Shown here: positions 9,394-17,556 of the stretch, piece after piece
Layout: every line of letters starts with the position of its first letter
How positions within the stretch are numbered: the stretch's first letter is position 1
Assembly: GCA_030148725.1 (NCBI GenBank)
Contig: JASBSU010000007.1
Span: 1 to 64,000, forward strand
Reading direction: 5' to 3'
DNA length: 64,000 bases
Source: Hyphomicrobium sp.
Lineage (GTDB): Bacteria; Pseudomonadota; Alphaproteobacteria; Rhizobiales; Hyphomicrobiaceae
The notes under the pieces: generated by a model
The model's database searches: none
What the model saw: the letters and a program-made list of their open reading frames with translations, nothing else
What the model was told of the DNA's origin: nothing
Made by a program: the position numbers and the translations under genes

Positions 9394-9935
9394 GCTGCCA
9401 GGGCGGCCTTCGGGACACGGCGTGGAGACGAGCGCTCCGCTTCGGCGAGAATGGCGCGCAGACCCGAGACATCAGCCGGCAGACCCATGACCGGACGCAG
9501 GTCGTGCAGGAGCTGGGTCAGGGCGTAATCTGCCGAATCCAGCTGGCGGGCCGCCGACGCGTTGAGGCTCTTGATGCGCTGGAAGCTCTCCAGTGCGGCG
9601 GTGATCACGCCCGTGGCGCGCCGCCAATGATCCTCGACCGTGATGCGAATGGGCTCTGCCAGGCGCGCCGTATCGCGCGCGGCGCGACCCGTGATTTCGT
9701 GCAGGGCGAACGCCGTCGACAGGCTCGAGAGCCCGACCAGCGCGATGTTTCTATAAGCGGCGAGGCGTCGAAGCATGGGGCGCAGCGTTGCTTGTTGCTT
9801 GAGTTGGGTTGCATAGGCCTCACGCCGAAGGCGGAGCCCATGCGCTGCACGCACAACAAACGCGACGGTCTTTTCAGCCATCACGGTCTGCTTATTCGCT
9901 ATTTCTGACAATAGCTTCTGCGCGTTTGCTTTCAT
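9390..9935 (-). CDS. Conserved hypothetical protein, helical
   Basis: About 181 residues, almost entirely predicted helix, rich in Ala, Leu and Arg, with no signal peptide and one moderately hydrophobic stretch near IALVGLSSLSTAFAL. No family was recognised. The ATG at 9935 is preferred to one at 9968 because an AAGAG element lies at suitable distance upstream. It overlaps the end of the LpoA-like gene tail-to-tail by 4 bp. Confidence 0.55.
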   Translation of the reverse strand: MKANAQKLLSEIANKQTVMAEKTVAFVVRAAHGLRLRREAYATQLKQQATLRPMLRRLAAYRNIALVGLSSLSTAFALHEITGRAARDTARLAEPIRITVEDHWRRATGVITAALESFQRIKSLNASAARQLDSADYALTQLLHDLRPVMGLPADVSGLRAILAEAERSSPRRVPKAALAA

Positions 9936-10118
9936 GGCGTTGCTCTTTGGAAACGGATGCCGCTGCACTTAAAGCGTTATCTTTCCAGACAAGCGTTATT
10001 GAAGCGCTAACCATGCGCGAAGTGTCTTGCTTCACTTGCGATTATGCGCAAACGCTCGCGTGCATCGTTGGCGCGATGCACTCAAGCTTTTGTTTTGCTT
10101 CTTTATTTATCTCTCCGA

Positions 10119-10985
10119 CTAGCCGATCCCGGCCATGCGGCGGATGTCGGTTGGCGTCGCGCCGCCCGCCCGCAATTCGGCGAGGCCGGTGTCGCCGGCG
10201 CTCTTGGAGAGCTTCCGGCCGTCGCTGCCGGCGAGCAGAGGATGGTGGTGGTACGCGGGCTCGGGCAGCCCGAGGAGCACCTGCAGCAGCCGATGAAGGT
10301 CGGTCGCCGCATAGAGGTCACGGCCGCGCGTGACGTGCGTCACGCCCTGGCGCGCGTCATCGACCACCACAGCCAGATGGTAGCTGGCCGGCACGTCCTT
10401 GCGCAGGATCACAGCGTCGCCCCAGCGCTCCGGGTGCGCCGCGATGAGCTGCGGAGTGCCGTCAGCAGAAAGCTCGGTGAAGGTCAGCGGAGCACCGCCG
10501 AGGCGTTCATGCGCCTTGGCCAGCGCCTTCTCCATGTCGATGCGCAGCGCGAACCGCTCGCCGTTCTGCATCCGCGTCTCGATCTGGGCAGGGGCGAGGT
10601 TCTTGTGCAGGCCGGGATAGATGGAGGCGCCGTCGGGGTCGACAGCCCCGGGCGACACGGCGGCTTCGATCTCACTGCGGGCGGCAAAGCAGGGATAGAG
10701 CAACCCCTGCGCCTCCAGCCACTGCGCCGCTTGGACGTAGGTCGCGAAATGCTGCGACTGGCACAGGACCGGCTCCTCCCAGGCAATGCCGAGCCAAGAC
10801 AGGTCCTCGACGATGCCGGTGACGAACTCCTCGCGGCAGCGCGTGACGTCGATATCCTCGATGCGCAGCAGGAAGCGTCCGCCAGCGCGCTGCGCCAAGT
10901 CGAAGGCGGTCAACGCCGAAAGCGCATGGCCGAGGTGGAGCGGGCCGTTAGGGCTCGGCGCAAAACGATAGACAGGGGTGGTCAT
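10119..10985 (-). CDS. gluQ: Glutamyl-Q tRNA(Asp) synthetase
   Basis: 288-residue paralogue of glutamyl-tRNA synthetase that lacks the anticodon-binding domain and attaches glutamate to queuosine at position 34 of tRNA(Asp). It has RFAPSPNGPLHLGHALSAL with the HIGH-type H17-L-G-H20, LLRIEDIDVTRC, and the KMSKS-type motif KLSKSAGDTGLAEL near the C-terminus. Length matches GluQ (about 290) and not GltX (about 470). It lies 15 bp after a small exported-protein gene on the same strand. Confidence 0.94.
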   Translation of the reverse strand: MTTPVYRFAPSPNGPLHLGHALSALTAFDLAQRAGGRFLLRIEDIDVTRCREEFVTGIVEDLSWLGIAWEEPVLCQSQHFATYVQAAQWLEAQGLLYPCFAARSEIEAAVSPGAVDPDGASIYPGLHKNLAPAQIETRMQNGERFALRIDMEKALAKAHERLGGAPLTFTELSADGTPQLIAAHPERWGDAVILRKDVPASYHLAVVVDDARQGVTHVTRGRDLYAATDLHRLLQVLLGLPEPAYHHHPLLAGSDGRKLSKSAGDTGLAELRAGGATPTDIRRMAGIG

Positions 10986-11000
10986 GCTGGGGATGTCGCC

Positions 11001-11534
11001 TCAATCGCAGTCGCCGGATTTGCCGGCACCGGGCGTGTAGCTGCGCGCTACCGCCTCGACGATGCGATTGTAGAAGCGGCGCTCGGCTTTGGGATAGATC
11101 ATCGCCCAGCTGTTTATCAGCCTGCCGCCGCAGGTGAAACTCACTCGCTCGTAGAATTCCTTCTCGCCGATCGTCCCGGACAGGACGAACCACTTGCCCT
11201 TGATCGGCGCGTAGTCGATGTCCGCTCCGGCGTAGTTCTCCTGCATGAGGTAGTCGCGATAGGCCGCGAGGGTCGTGCCGTCCTCGTTCGCGAATGCGCC
11301 CACCAGCAGCCTGGCATTGCCGTCGCGCGAGTATAAGACGCGGCCTTCGTCGGTATTCGGCTCCTCGCGCTGCTCGAAGACCTCGATGGGGTAGGCGATC
11401 AGGAAGCCATGTCGCTCGTTGCGCAGGGTCGCCCAATCACGACGCCAATCGGCAGCGGAGACGCATTGCGCGAATAGCAGAACAGCCAGCAGGCCGACTG
11501 GAAGCCGTGAAGCCAAGTGCGCCCGATAGGTCAT
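11001..11534 (-). CDS. Exported hypothetical protein
   Basis: About 177 residues beginning MTYRAHLASRLPVGLLAVLL, a signal peptide with cleavage after VSA. The mature part reads WRRDWATLRNERHGFLIAYP ... and contains two cysteines (FTCGGR and SGDCD) that could pair. The pattern of an exported single-domain protein with a conserved FLIAYP start is seen in many Hyphomicrobiales hypothetical proteins, but no function is known to me. An upstream in-frame ATG at 11552 is also possible. Confidence 0.65.
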   Translation of the reverse strand: MTYRAHLASRLPVGLLAVLLFAQCVSAADWRRDWATLRNERHGFLIAYPIEVFEQREEPNTDEGRVLYSRDGNARLLVGAFANEDGTTLAAYRDYLMQENYAGADIDYAPIKGKWFVLSGTIGEKEFYERVSFTCGGRLINSWAMIYPKAERRFYNRIVEAVARSYTPGAGKSGDCD

Positions 11535-11639
11535 CGCCGAGCACTCCGACATAAACGCTGAAACAGACGCTCGCTTTGATAGCGCCTATCTCGCACATTA
11601 GGTTGCATACGGAGTTCGGAGAAGCACTTCGCGTCAACC

Positions 11640-12308
11640 ATGCACATGAAGCGTACGCAGCCCGCGCTGATCATTCTCGATGACGAGCGCATGCGCAGCG
11701 GTGTTCGCGCGCTGCGGCGCAAGTGCGCGCACATGCGTCTCGTGCACGACGTGGCCGGCGATCCAACCGTGCGCCGTCATGCGTCGGGCTTTGAAGGGCT
11801 CGCGCGGATCGTCGTCGGACAGCAGCTTTCGCTGGCCAGCGCGGACGCGATCTGGGGCCGACTCGCGGTGGCGGCGCAGCCGATGACGGCAGAGGCATTC
11901 CTGTCGTTGAGCGATGCGGAGCTGCGCGCGGTTGGACTATCGACGGGCAAAGTGCGCACCCTTCGCTCGCTCAGCGCAGCCATCGTAGGCGGGCTCGACC
12001 TCGAGGCACTCGATGCCGCGCCGGAGGGTGATGTGCACGCAGCACTCACCGCGCTGCCAGGTGTCGGCCCGTGGAGCGCCGACATCTACCTGCTGTTTTG
12101 TCTCGGGCGAGCAGATGCGTTCGCCGCTGGTGATCTTGCGTTGCAGACGGCCGTTCGTAGCGTTCTGAAGCTCGACCAGCGACCCTCGGGCGAGGAGCTT
12201 CTCGCCATCGCGGAACGCTGGCGCCCATGGCGCGGCGTCGCGGCGCATCTCCTCTGGGCGTATTACAAGGCGGTAAGGCAGAGCCCCGTTGGGCCAAAAA
12301 ATCGCTAG
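11640..12308 (+). CDS. DNA-3-methyladenine glycosylase II (AlkA-type HhH-GPD)
   Basis: 222-residue base-excision glycosylase that removes alkylated purines. The helix-hairpin-helix LPGVGPWSADIYLL is at 139-152 and the catalytic aspartate of the GPD motif is D165 (FAAGDLAL). VVGQQLSLASADAIW at 58-72 is the substrate-pocket helix of the family. It lacks the N-terminal AlkA beta domain, like many short bacterial AlkA homologues. Divergent from the exported protein at 11001-11534. Confidence 0.9.
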   Translation: MHMKRTQPALIILDDERMRSGVRALRRKCAHMRLVHDVAGDPTVRRHASGFEGLARIVVGQQLSLASADAIWGRLAVAAQPMTAEAFLSLSDAELRAVGLSTGKVRTLRSLSAAIVGGLDLEALDAAPEGDVHAALTALPGVGPWSADIYLLFCLGRADAFAAGDLALQTAVRSVLKLDQRPSGEELLAIAERWRPWRGVAAHLLWAYYKAVRQSPVGPKNR

Positions 12309-12453
12309 TTTTCTTGGCTTTAAGCCCGCTCGCCACACTCCCGGCACAAGCACGGACAGGAGCTTCACAGAGTTGATATGCGCGGCTAGTATCCCGGCCG
12401 AAGTTTCAGGAGAACGCGATTCGCAGGACTTAAACGCATAGGACGCCCGTAAC

Positions 12454-13014
12454 GTGGATGCGCATACGGCCATACCGGATTCGTTTCCGGCCCTCGTCCT
12501 GAACGCCGACTTCCGGCCCTTGAGCTACTACCCGTTATCGCTCTGGAGCTGGCAGGAGTCGGTGAAAGCCGTTTTTCTGGATCGCGTGAACATCGTCTCC
12601 GAGTACGACCGCTTCGTCCGCAGCCCCTCGTTCGAGATCCGCCTGCCGAGCGTCGTTTCGCTGAAAACGTATGTGAAGCCCGCGCTCTATCCGGCGTTCA
12701 CGCGCTTCAACGTGTTCCTGCGCGACCGCTTCACCTGCCAATACTGCGGCTGCAAGGACGACCTGACGTTCGACCATCTCATTCCGCGCTCGCGGGGCGG
12801 GCAGACGCGATGGGATAACGTCACGACGGCGTGCGCGCCGTGCAACCTCGAAAAAGGCGGCGCGATGCCGGAAGAGGTGGGGATGCTGCCGAAGCTGTTC
12901 CCATACCGGCCAACCGTATTCGAGCTGCACCGGAACGGGCGGCTGTTTCCGCCGAACTACCTGCACGAGAGCTGGCTCGACTATCTCTACTGGGATACCG
13001 AGCTGGAGCCTTGA
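12454..13014 (+). CDS. HNH endonuclease family protein
   Basis: 186-residue protein starting at GTG 12454. A conserved N-terminal region (ALVLNADFRPLSYYPLSLWSWQESVKA-type) precedes an HNH module: zinc ligands C95-x2-C98 and C127-x2-C130, and the catalytic D107-H108 with N122. This is a widespread single-copy HNH protein of alphaproteobacteria and other phyla, usually not in a defence or phage setting; its role is unknown. It is followed by the tandem-repeat array at 13023. Confidence 0.88.
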   Translation: MDAHTAIPDSFPALVLNADFRPLSYYPLSLWSWQESVKAVFLDRVNIVSEYDRFVRSPSFEIRLPSVVSLKTYVKPALYPAFTRFNVFLRDRFTCQYCGCKDDLTFDHLIPRSRGGQTRWDNVTTACAPCNLEKGGAMPEEVGMLPKLFPYRPTVFELHRNGRLFPPNYLHESWLDYLYWDTELEP

Positions 13015-13022
13015 TTTCTTCG

Positions 13023-13294
13023 GACGCAAGCGGAGAGAGGCTTGTTGTGCGGGTGGGTTGGCGCGAGTTGATAGCCGGCGCTCGCGCTTGGCGCCTGAGC
13101 ACGGCAAGCTTCGCTCGCCATGCTGTTAGAGCAAGTGACGCAAGCGGAGAGAGGCTTGGCGTGCGGCGGACGTCGCGCGAATGGGAGCCGCGCCTAAGCG
13201 CGGGCGCCCTTGGCGCCTGAGCATGGCAAGCTTCGCTCGCCATGCTGTTAGAGCAAGTGACGCAAGCGGTGAGAGGCTTGGCGTGCGGGTGGGT
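13023..13294. repeat. Tandem repeat array A (2.3 copies, ~114-122 bp)
   Basis: Units start with GACGCAAGCGG at 13023, 13137 and 13259 (third copy partial). Each full copy contains GGCGCC and a block ending TGCTGTTAGAGCAAGT; copy 2 has the palindrome GCATGGC...GCCATGC and GGCGCC-ctt-GGCGCC. The array fills the gap between the HNH gene and the convergent small gene at 13397. It shares GGACGCAAGCG, GTGCGGCG, GAGCC and GGGCGCCCTTGGCGCC elements with array B at 45.8 kb, so both belong to one repeat family. Confidence 0.85.
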
Positions 13295-13310
13295 CGCCTA
13301 GGTTGAGCAC

Positions 13311-13346
13311 AAAAAAGAAAGGCCCCGGCAAGCGGTTGCCGGGGCC
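13311..13346 (-). terminator. Rho-independent terminator of the small gene at 13397-13612
   Basis: Perfect 11-bp inverted repeat GGCCCCGGCAA (13321-13331) / TTGCCGGGGCC (13336-13346) with a 4-nt loop. On the reverse strand the hairpin is followed by TTTCTTTTTT (13320-13311). It lies 50 bp after the stop of the small reverse-strand gene. Confidence 0.85.
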
Positions 13347-13396
13347 TTCGTCGTTCGGGGGAAGGACGAAACGACGGGGAAGATGAATTCTCGCGA

Positions 13397-13612
13397 TCAG
13401 GCAGCGCGCTTCATCGGTGTGGCGCAGAGCTGTTCGGCGATCGCCTCGACGGCGCGGCTCCAATCAGCTGGCGAGCGCTCGTCGGCGACGAGCCCGAAGG
13501 CGCGCAGCGCGTCGGTCGGCGTGCCACCGTCACGGAAGAAGCGAGCGCATGAGGCACGCGCGACGCCAAGCGCCTGATGCCATTGCAGCGGGTTGATATG
13601 GTTGAAACTCAT
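13397..13612 (-). CDS. Small hypothetical protein (71 aa)
   Basis: 71 residues, MSFNHINPLQWHQALGVARA onward, with no signal peptide or membrane segment; predicted to be helical. The evidence for a real gene is strong: AGGAGGTG lies 5 nt before the ATG and a perfect terminator follows. The ending ATPMKRAA and the region DGGTPTDALRAFGLVA are typical of small conserved alphaproteobacterial proteins, but I do not recognise a function. Confidence 0.7.
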   Translation of the reverse strand: MSFNHINPLQWHQALGVARASCARFFRDGGTPTDALRAFGLVADERSPADWSRAVEAIAEQLCATPMKRAA

Positions 13613-13815
13613 TTGACACCTCCTGATTTACGCGCCGCCTTTATTGCCCGGGCGCGGGGCGGAATTTGGTGGCAAGCACACAGAGCGCGCTGACATCGCT
13701 ACGCGAAACCTGTCAATGCGATGACTCGTGGATTCTCTCGACTCCGACGCTCCACATGCTTGCCAGCTCGTTGGAAGGTCCCTCTAAGCCCCTCCCGAAA
13801 CGAATACGCGGCGGC

Positions 13816-13935
13816 TTACTTTTTCGACGCCGCCGCCATGGGGATGTCCGTCGCAGCAACTGACGGGCTTCCGATAGCGACGAGTACTTCACCGACGACT
13901 TCAGACAACGAACGCCACTGAGACTGGTACTCCAC
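13816..13935 (-). CDS. Possible 39-aa protein (uncertain)
   Basis: A GTG start at 13933-13935, with GAGGT five nt upstream, opens a 39-codon frame with mixed composition (starts MEYQSQWRSLSEVVGE, ends MAAASKK) and stops at TAA 13818-13816. It lies in otherwise gene-free DNA upstream of the small gene at 13397. The composition looks more protein-like than the Arg/Ser-rich competing frames, but with 39 codons chance cannot be excluded. Confidence 0.3.
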   Translation of the reverse strand: MEYQSQWRSLSEVVGEVLVAIGSPSVAATDIPMAAASKK

Positions 13936-14585
13936 GACACACCTCAAACCTGACCAACACGACGCCACTTACCTTGAGAGCTGCAACCGCTCGGAAATAC
14001 GCAGGAACCTCAATCTCCGAGCGGTTCGCCTCGATTGCATTGCACGCTCGGGGGAGAGCGCGCTTTTGGGGGAGTTTGGCTTACGCACGAACACTCAACG
14101 CACTTTGCTACCGATACTCGACTGACGGGTACGCAACGGACGCTTACTGAACGCAACGGACGCAACAGGACGCTACGTGACGCAACAGACGCTACGCTTA
14201 CAAAACGCAAAACTGACGGGGCTTACGCGAGACTAGGGGGCGGACGGTTACGCAATTTACGCCGAGCTGAGCGGGACGGGGGTTCCCGAAGTTACTGACG
14301 CGGAACGCAAACAAAACCGGAGCACGCAACTACGCGACGGACGCAACGCTTACGCTACCAACTAGGCTCGCCACTCGAACGCTACCGACTTGCCTTACTC
14401 GTTAATGCGAACTCAGTGCCGTGTGTTCCGCGAACGAGAAGGAATAGACAGTTACTTTTTGACCACGGAATGGCGCGACCATGGCTGGCCCACGGTATTT
14501 CGCTTGACAGTTGCTGAACGAAATCCGCCGTCGAAAATATGCAGTTTTCTGTGGAAAACTTTGGCGGAGTCAGATGGCGCTCATA
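13936..14585. other. Gene-poor intergenic region with ACGCAAC-rich block
   Basis: Together with 13613-13815 this makes about 970 bp without a convincing gene. From about 14131 to 14350 the forward strand is unusually rich in ACGCAAC and GCTTACG words: CGCAAC occurs at 14132, 14152, 14161, 14181, 14325 and 14342, and ACGCAACGGACGC is repeated exactly at 14131 and 14151. The base composition differs from the flanking genes. It may be decayed sequence, a non-coding RNA or a protein-binding array. Confidence 0.5.
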
Positions 14586-15107
14586 TCAGCGCGCGTGCAG
14601 CGCTTCGTTGGCGGCGCGCAGGCCAAGAAAAACGAGCAGCAGTGATGCGATGACGTTCCAGCCGGCAAACGAGAGACCGAACATCCGCCACGACGCTTGA
14701 TCGCACCGCACGACATTGGTGGTTTTCAAAGCGTCGAGAAGATTGCCGGCACTGGTGGTCAGCTGTTGCGAACCACTGCAGGCCGCGGGCCCAGGCCAGA
14801 AGTGCCATTCGACGCCGGCGTGATAAACCCCAAGCACAGCGTTGGCGAGAAAAGCCAGCGCAACGACAACGAACAAAGCTGCCGCCCAGCGCGGCACACC
14901 CGCCGCCAGCGCCACAAGGGCAGCAAACAGCAGTGGCACGCCAGCATAGTAGGCGTAGCGCTGCTCAAGGCAGAGCTCGCAAGGCTGCAGGCCGCCGAGA
15001 TGCTGGAATCCGAGCGCGGTGAGGATGGACACGGCCGCAATCAGCAGGGCGGCTGCGCCCGTGCGGTAGGCCGAATGCCGGGTTGGATCGTGCGCTGCAA
15101 ATGCCAT
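14586..15107 (-). CDS. dsbB: Disulfide bond formation protein B
   Basis: 173-residue inner-membrane protein with four hydrophobic helices. DsbB reoxidises the periplasmic thiol oxidase DsbA and passes electrons to quinones. The first redox pair is C43-E-L-C46 (LQPCELCLEQR); the second periplasmic pair is the cysteines in AACSGS and VVRCDQ. Start at ATG 15107 is chosen; an upstream TTG at 15128 would touch the stop of the preceding gene. It is 21 bp behind the YqaA-like gene and probably in one transcript with it. Confidence 0.9.
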   Translation of the reverse strand: MAFAAHDPTRHSAYRTGAAALLIAAVSILTALGFQHLGGLQPCELCLEQRYAYYAGVPLLFAALVALAAGVPRWAAALFVVVALAFLANAVLGVYHAGVEWHFWPGPAACSGSQQLTTSAGNLLDALKTTNVVRCDQASWRMFGLSFAGWNVIASLLLVFLGLRAANEALHAR

Positions 15108-15128
15108 CGGTCGCCCTTGGCCACTCAA

Positions 15129-15707
15129 CTAGAACAGGTATTTAACAGCGACGAACCCGCTCACCAAGACCACTACGAAAACAGTGGTTACGAGCGTGAG
15201 ACGCTTCTCGATGAAGTTCTGGATAGGCTCGCCGAAGAAATACAAAAGTCCGGCAACCAGAAAGAAGCGCATGGCGCGCGCTACGATGCTGGCGCCAATG
15301 AAGGCCAGAAGATCCATCTTGGCGACGCCTGCGGCGATGGTCACGACCTTGAAGGGTATGGGCGTTGCGCCTTTGATGATGATCGCCGGCACGCCGTACT
15401 CGTGCACGAACTGAATGAACGTATCGAGCGCGTGCTCCTTGCCGTAGAACTTGAGGATCGGCATGCCGATCGCCTCGTAGGCGAAATACCCGATGGCGTA
15501 GCCGAGGAGACCGCCGAGCACGGATGTGACCGTGGCGATCAAGGCGTACCACCAGGCCTTCTGGCGGTTGCTCAGCACCATCGGAATGAGCATGACGTCC
15601 GGCGGGATCGGGAAGAACGAGCTCTCCATGAACGACACCGTTCCGAGAGCGTAGGGCGCGCGCTTGTCGGACGCGGTGCGCATCATCCAGTCGTAGAGCT
15701 TTCGCAT
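15129..15707 (-). CDS. YqaA family (SNARE-associated/DedA-like) membrane protein
   Basis: 192-residue integral membrane protein. The family core is visible: SFMESSFFPIPPDVMLIPMV at 25-44 and a re-entrant/hydrophobic middle GGLLGYAIGYFAYEAIG, then KGATPIPFKVVTIAAGV. DedA/YqaA proteins are linked to lipid carrier or proton-dependent transport, but no substrate is established for this subgroup. Starts 9 bp after the hemW stop, suggesting an operon hemW - yqaA-like - dsbB. Confidence 0.85.
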   Translation of the reverse strand: MRKLYDWMMRTASDKRAPYALGTVSFMESSFFPIPPDVMLIPMVLSNRQKAWWYALIATVTSVLGGLLGYAIGYFAYEAIGMPILKFYGKEHALDTFIQFVHEYGVPAIIIKGATPIPFKVVTIAAGVAKMDLLAFIGASIVARAMRFFLVAGLLYFFGEPIQNFIEKRLTLVTTVFVVVLVSGFVAVKYLF

Positions 15708-15716
15708 TGGATCTTT

Positions 15717-16946
15717 CTACTCGGCGGCAGGAGGAAGTTCGGCTGTCGCGGCGGACGCCGCTGGTGCGTTCCCGGCACCCTGAAGGCTGAGCGCGAGACG
15801 TAGCACGATCTCGTTCAGAATGAAGCGGCCGGAGCCGCTGGCGCGGATGCGCCGGGTTCCGGGTATCGGCTCAATGAGACCCTGCTGTGTCAGGCTGTCG
15901 AGGGCGGCTTGCGAGGGCGGGCCGCCGGCGCGGCGCGCGAGGCGGTCGAGGTCCAGACCTTCGGCGAGGCGCAGGCCCATGAGCAGCATCTCGTCGGCTT
16001 CGTCGGCACGCGACAGCGGCACGTCGTCGATGATGCCGTTGCCGGTCGCCTCGACGCGCTCGGCCCATTTCTCGGGGTTCCGCTCGGTGCTGGTGGCACG
16101 GCGTGTGGCGTCGACCACCAGGCGGCCGTGGGCGCCGGGCCCGATACCGGCATATTCGCCGTAGCGCCAATAGAGCAGGTTGTGACGGCTTTCCTCGCCC
16201 GGAGCGGCGTAGTTCGAAATCTCGTAGGGGGCGAGCCCGGCGGCACTCGTCAGCTCGTGCGTGAGGTCATAGAGAGCAAACGCCGTATCGTCGTCCGGCA
16301 CGACGAGCTTGCCGGAAGCGTGGAGCTTTGCGAACGGCGTGTCGGGCTCGATCGTCAGCTGGTAGAGCGACAGATGTTTACCGGCGATGTCGAGCGCCTC
16401 CGACAGCTCCTCGCGCCATTGCGCGACAGCCTGCTGCGGGCGCGCGTAGATGAGGTCGAAGGAGAAGCGGTCGAACGTCCGGCGCGCAATTTCGATGGCG
16501 GCTTTGGCTTCGGCGACCGAATGAATGCGTCCCAACGATTTCAGGATGTCATCGCGCAGCGACTGCACGCCCAGCGACACACGATTGACGCCGGCCGCGC
16601 GATAGCCGCGAAAGCGTCCGGCTTCGACGCTTCCCGGATTTGCCTCGAGCGTGATCTCGGCATCCGGCGCAACGCTCCACAGGCTCGCGATGCGGTCCAG
16701 GATGGCGGCAACCGTTCCCGGCTGCATGAGCGAGGGCGTGCCGCCGCCGAAGAAGATGCTCGACACCGTGCGCGGGCCGATGCGATCGGCCGTAGAATTC
16801 AGCTCGCGCAGGAACGCTGAGAGGAAGCGTGGCTCGTCGATGCCGCCGAAGCGGACGTGGCTGTTGAAGTCGCAGTACGGGCATTTCTGGGCGCAGAACG
16901 GCCAGTGGACGTAGACACCGAATCCGACGTCGTCAGCCCGCGTCAT
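15717..16946 (-). CDS. hemW: Radical SAM family heme chaperone HemW
   Basis: About 409 residues. The opening FGVYVHWPFCAQKCPYCDFN carries the radical-SAM cluster cysteines C18, C22 and C25 (numbered from ATG 16946); IFFGGGTPSLM follows, and the C-terminal HemN-like part ends in a low-complexity Ala/Pro tail. HemW binds heme and delivers it to membrane enzymes; it is not a coproporphyrinogen oxidase despite the similarity to HemN. The start at 16946 overlaps rdgB by 14 bp; an ATG at 17000 would overlap by 68 bp and add non-homologous residues. Confidence 0.92.
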   Translation of the reverse strand: MTRADDVGFGVYVHWPFCAQKCPYCDFNSHVRFGGIDEPRFLSAFLRELNSTADRIGPRTVSSIFFGGGTPSLMQPGTVAAILDRIASLWSVAPDAEITLEANPGSVEAGRFRGYRAAGVNRVSLGVQSLRDDILKSLGRIHSVAEAKAAIEIARRTFDRFSFDLIYARPQQAVAQWREELSEALDIAGKHLSLYQLTIEPDTPFAKLHASGKLVVPDDDTAFALYDLTHELTSAAGLAPYEISNYAAPGEESRHNLLYWRYGEYAGIGPGAHGRLVVDATRRATSTERNPEKWAERVEATGNGIIDDVPLSRADEADEMLLMGLRLAEGLDLDRLARRAGGPPSQAALDSLTQQGLIEPIPGTRRIRASGSGRFILNEIVLRLALSLQGAGNAPAASAATAELPPAAE

Positions 16947-17556
16947 CGAGGACGGCGCGCTTGAAGTGGTCGAAGGCACGTGTTCGGTGCGAGATGGCAT
17001 ACTTACTCGCCGGCTCCATTTCGCCGAAGGTTTCTGAGTGCCCCTCGGCTACGAAGATGGGATCATAGCCGAAACCATTGCCACCACGGGGCGGCCAAAC
17101 GACCGCACCGTAAACCTTGCCCTCGAAGAACTGGACGTCGCCGCCCGGCCAGGCGAGGCAGAGCACCGAGATGAAGTTGGCGCGCAGCGGCTCGCCGTTC
17201 CAGCCGTTCAGCGCCACGAGCTCGTCGTGGACCCTCTGCATGGCGATCGAGAAATCGCGCTTGGGGCCCGCCCAGTCGGCCGTATAGACGCCGGGCGCGC
17301 CGCCGAGGGCGTCGATCTCGATGCCGCTGTCGTCGGCCAACGCCGGAAGGCCGGAGCCCTCAGCCGCGAAGACGGCTTTGAGCCGGGCGTTGCCCTCGAA
17401 CGTCGTTTCGGTCTCAACCGGCTCCTTGAGGCCAAGGTCGCCTGCCGATACGGCGGCGAGGCCATAGGGCTCGATCAGCTTGTTGATCTCCCAGACCTTG
17501 CCGGGATTGTGGGTGGCGACGACGAGCTTGTCGCCGCGCTTCAAGCGAGCGGTCAT
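16933..17556 (-). CDS. rdgB: RdgB/HAM1 non-canonical purine NTP pyrophosphatase
   Basis: 207 residues. Hydrolyses dITP, dXTP and ITP to monophosphates to keep deaminated purines out of DNA. Shows the opening LVVATHNPGKVWEI, the conserved ADDSGIEIDALGGAPGVYTADWAG block, and FGYDPIFVAEG and SHRTRAF near the C-terminus. Start ATG 17556 gives ATGA overlap with the VOC gene stop, so it is translationally coupled. Part of the rph - DUF1772 - VOC - rdgB - hemW reverse operon. Confidence 0.95.
   Translation of the reverse strand: MTARLKRGDKLVVATHNPGKVWEINKLIEPYGLAAVSAGDLGLKEPVETETTFEGNARLKAVFAAEGSGLPALADDSGIEIDALGGAPGVYTADWAGPKRDFSIAMQRVHDELVALNGWNGEPLRANFISVLCLAWPGGDVQFFEGKVYGAVVWPPRGGNGFGYDPIFVAEGHSETFGEMEPASKYAISHRTRAFDHFKRAVLDDAG

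Noticed and set aside
13023-13294. CRISPR array (also considered for 45821-46285 and 54066-54219)
   Set aside because: Units are contiguous tandem copies with no unique spacers, are too long for CRISPR repeats, and no cas1 or effector genes are nearby. The Cas2-like gene is of the stand-alone type.
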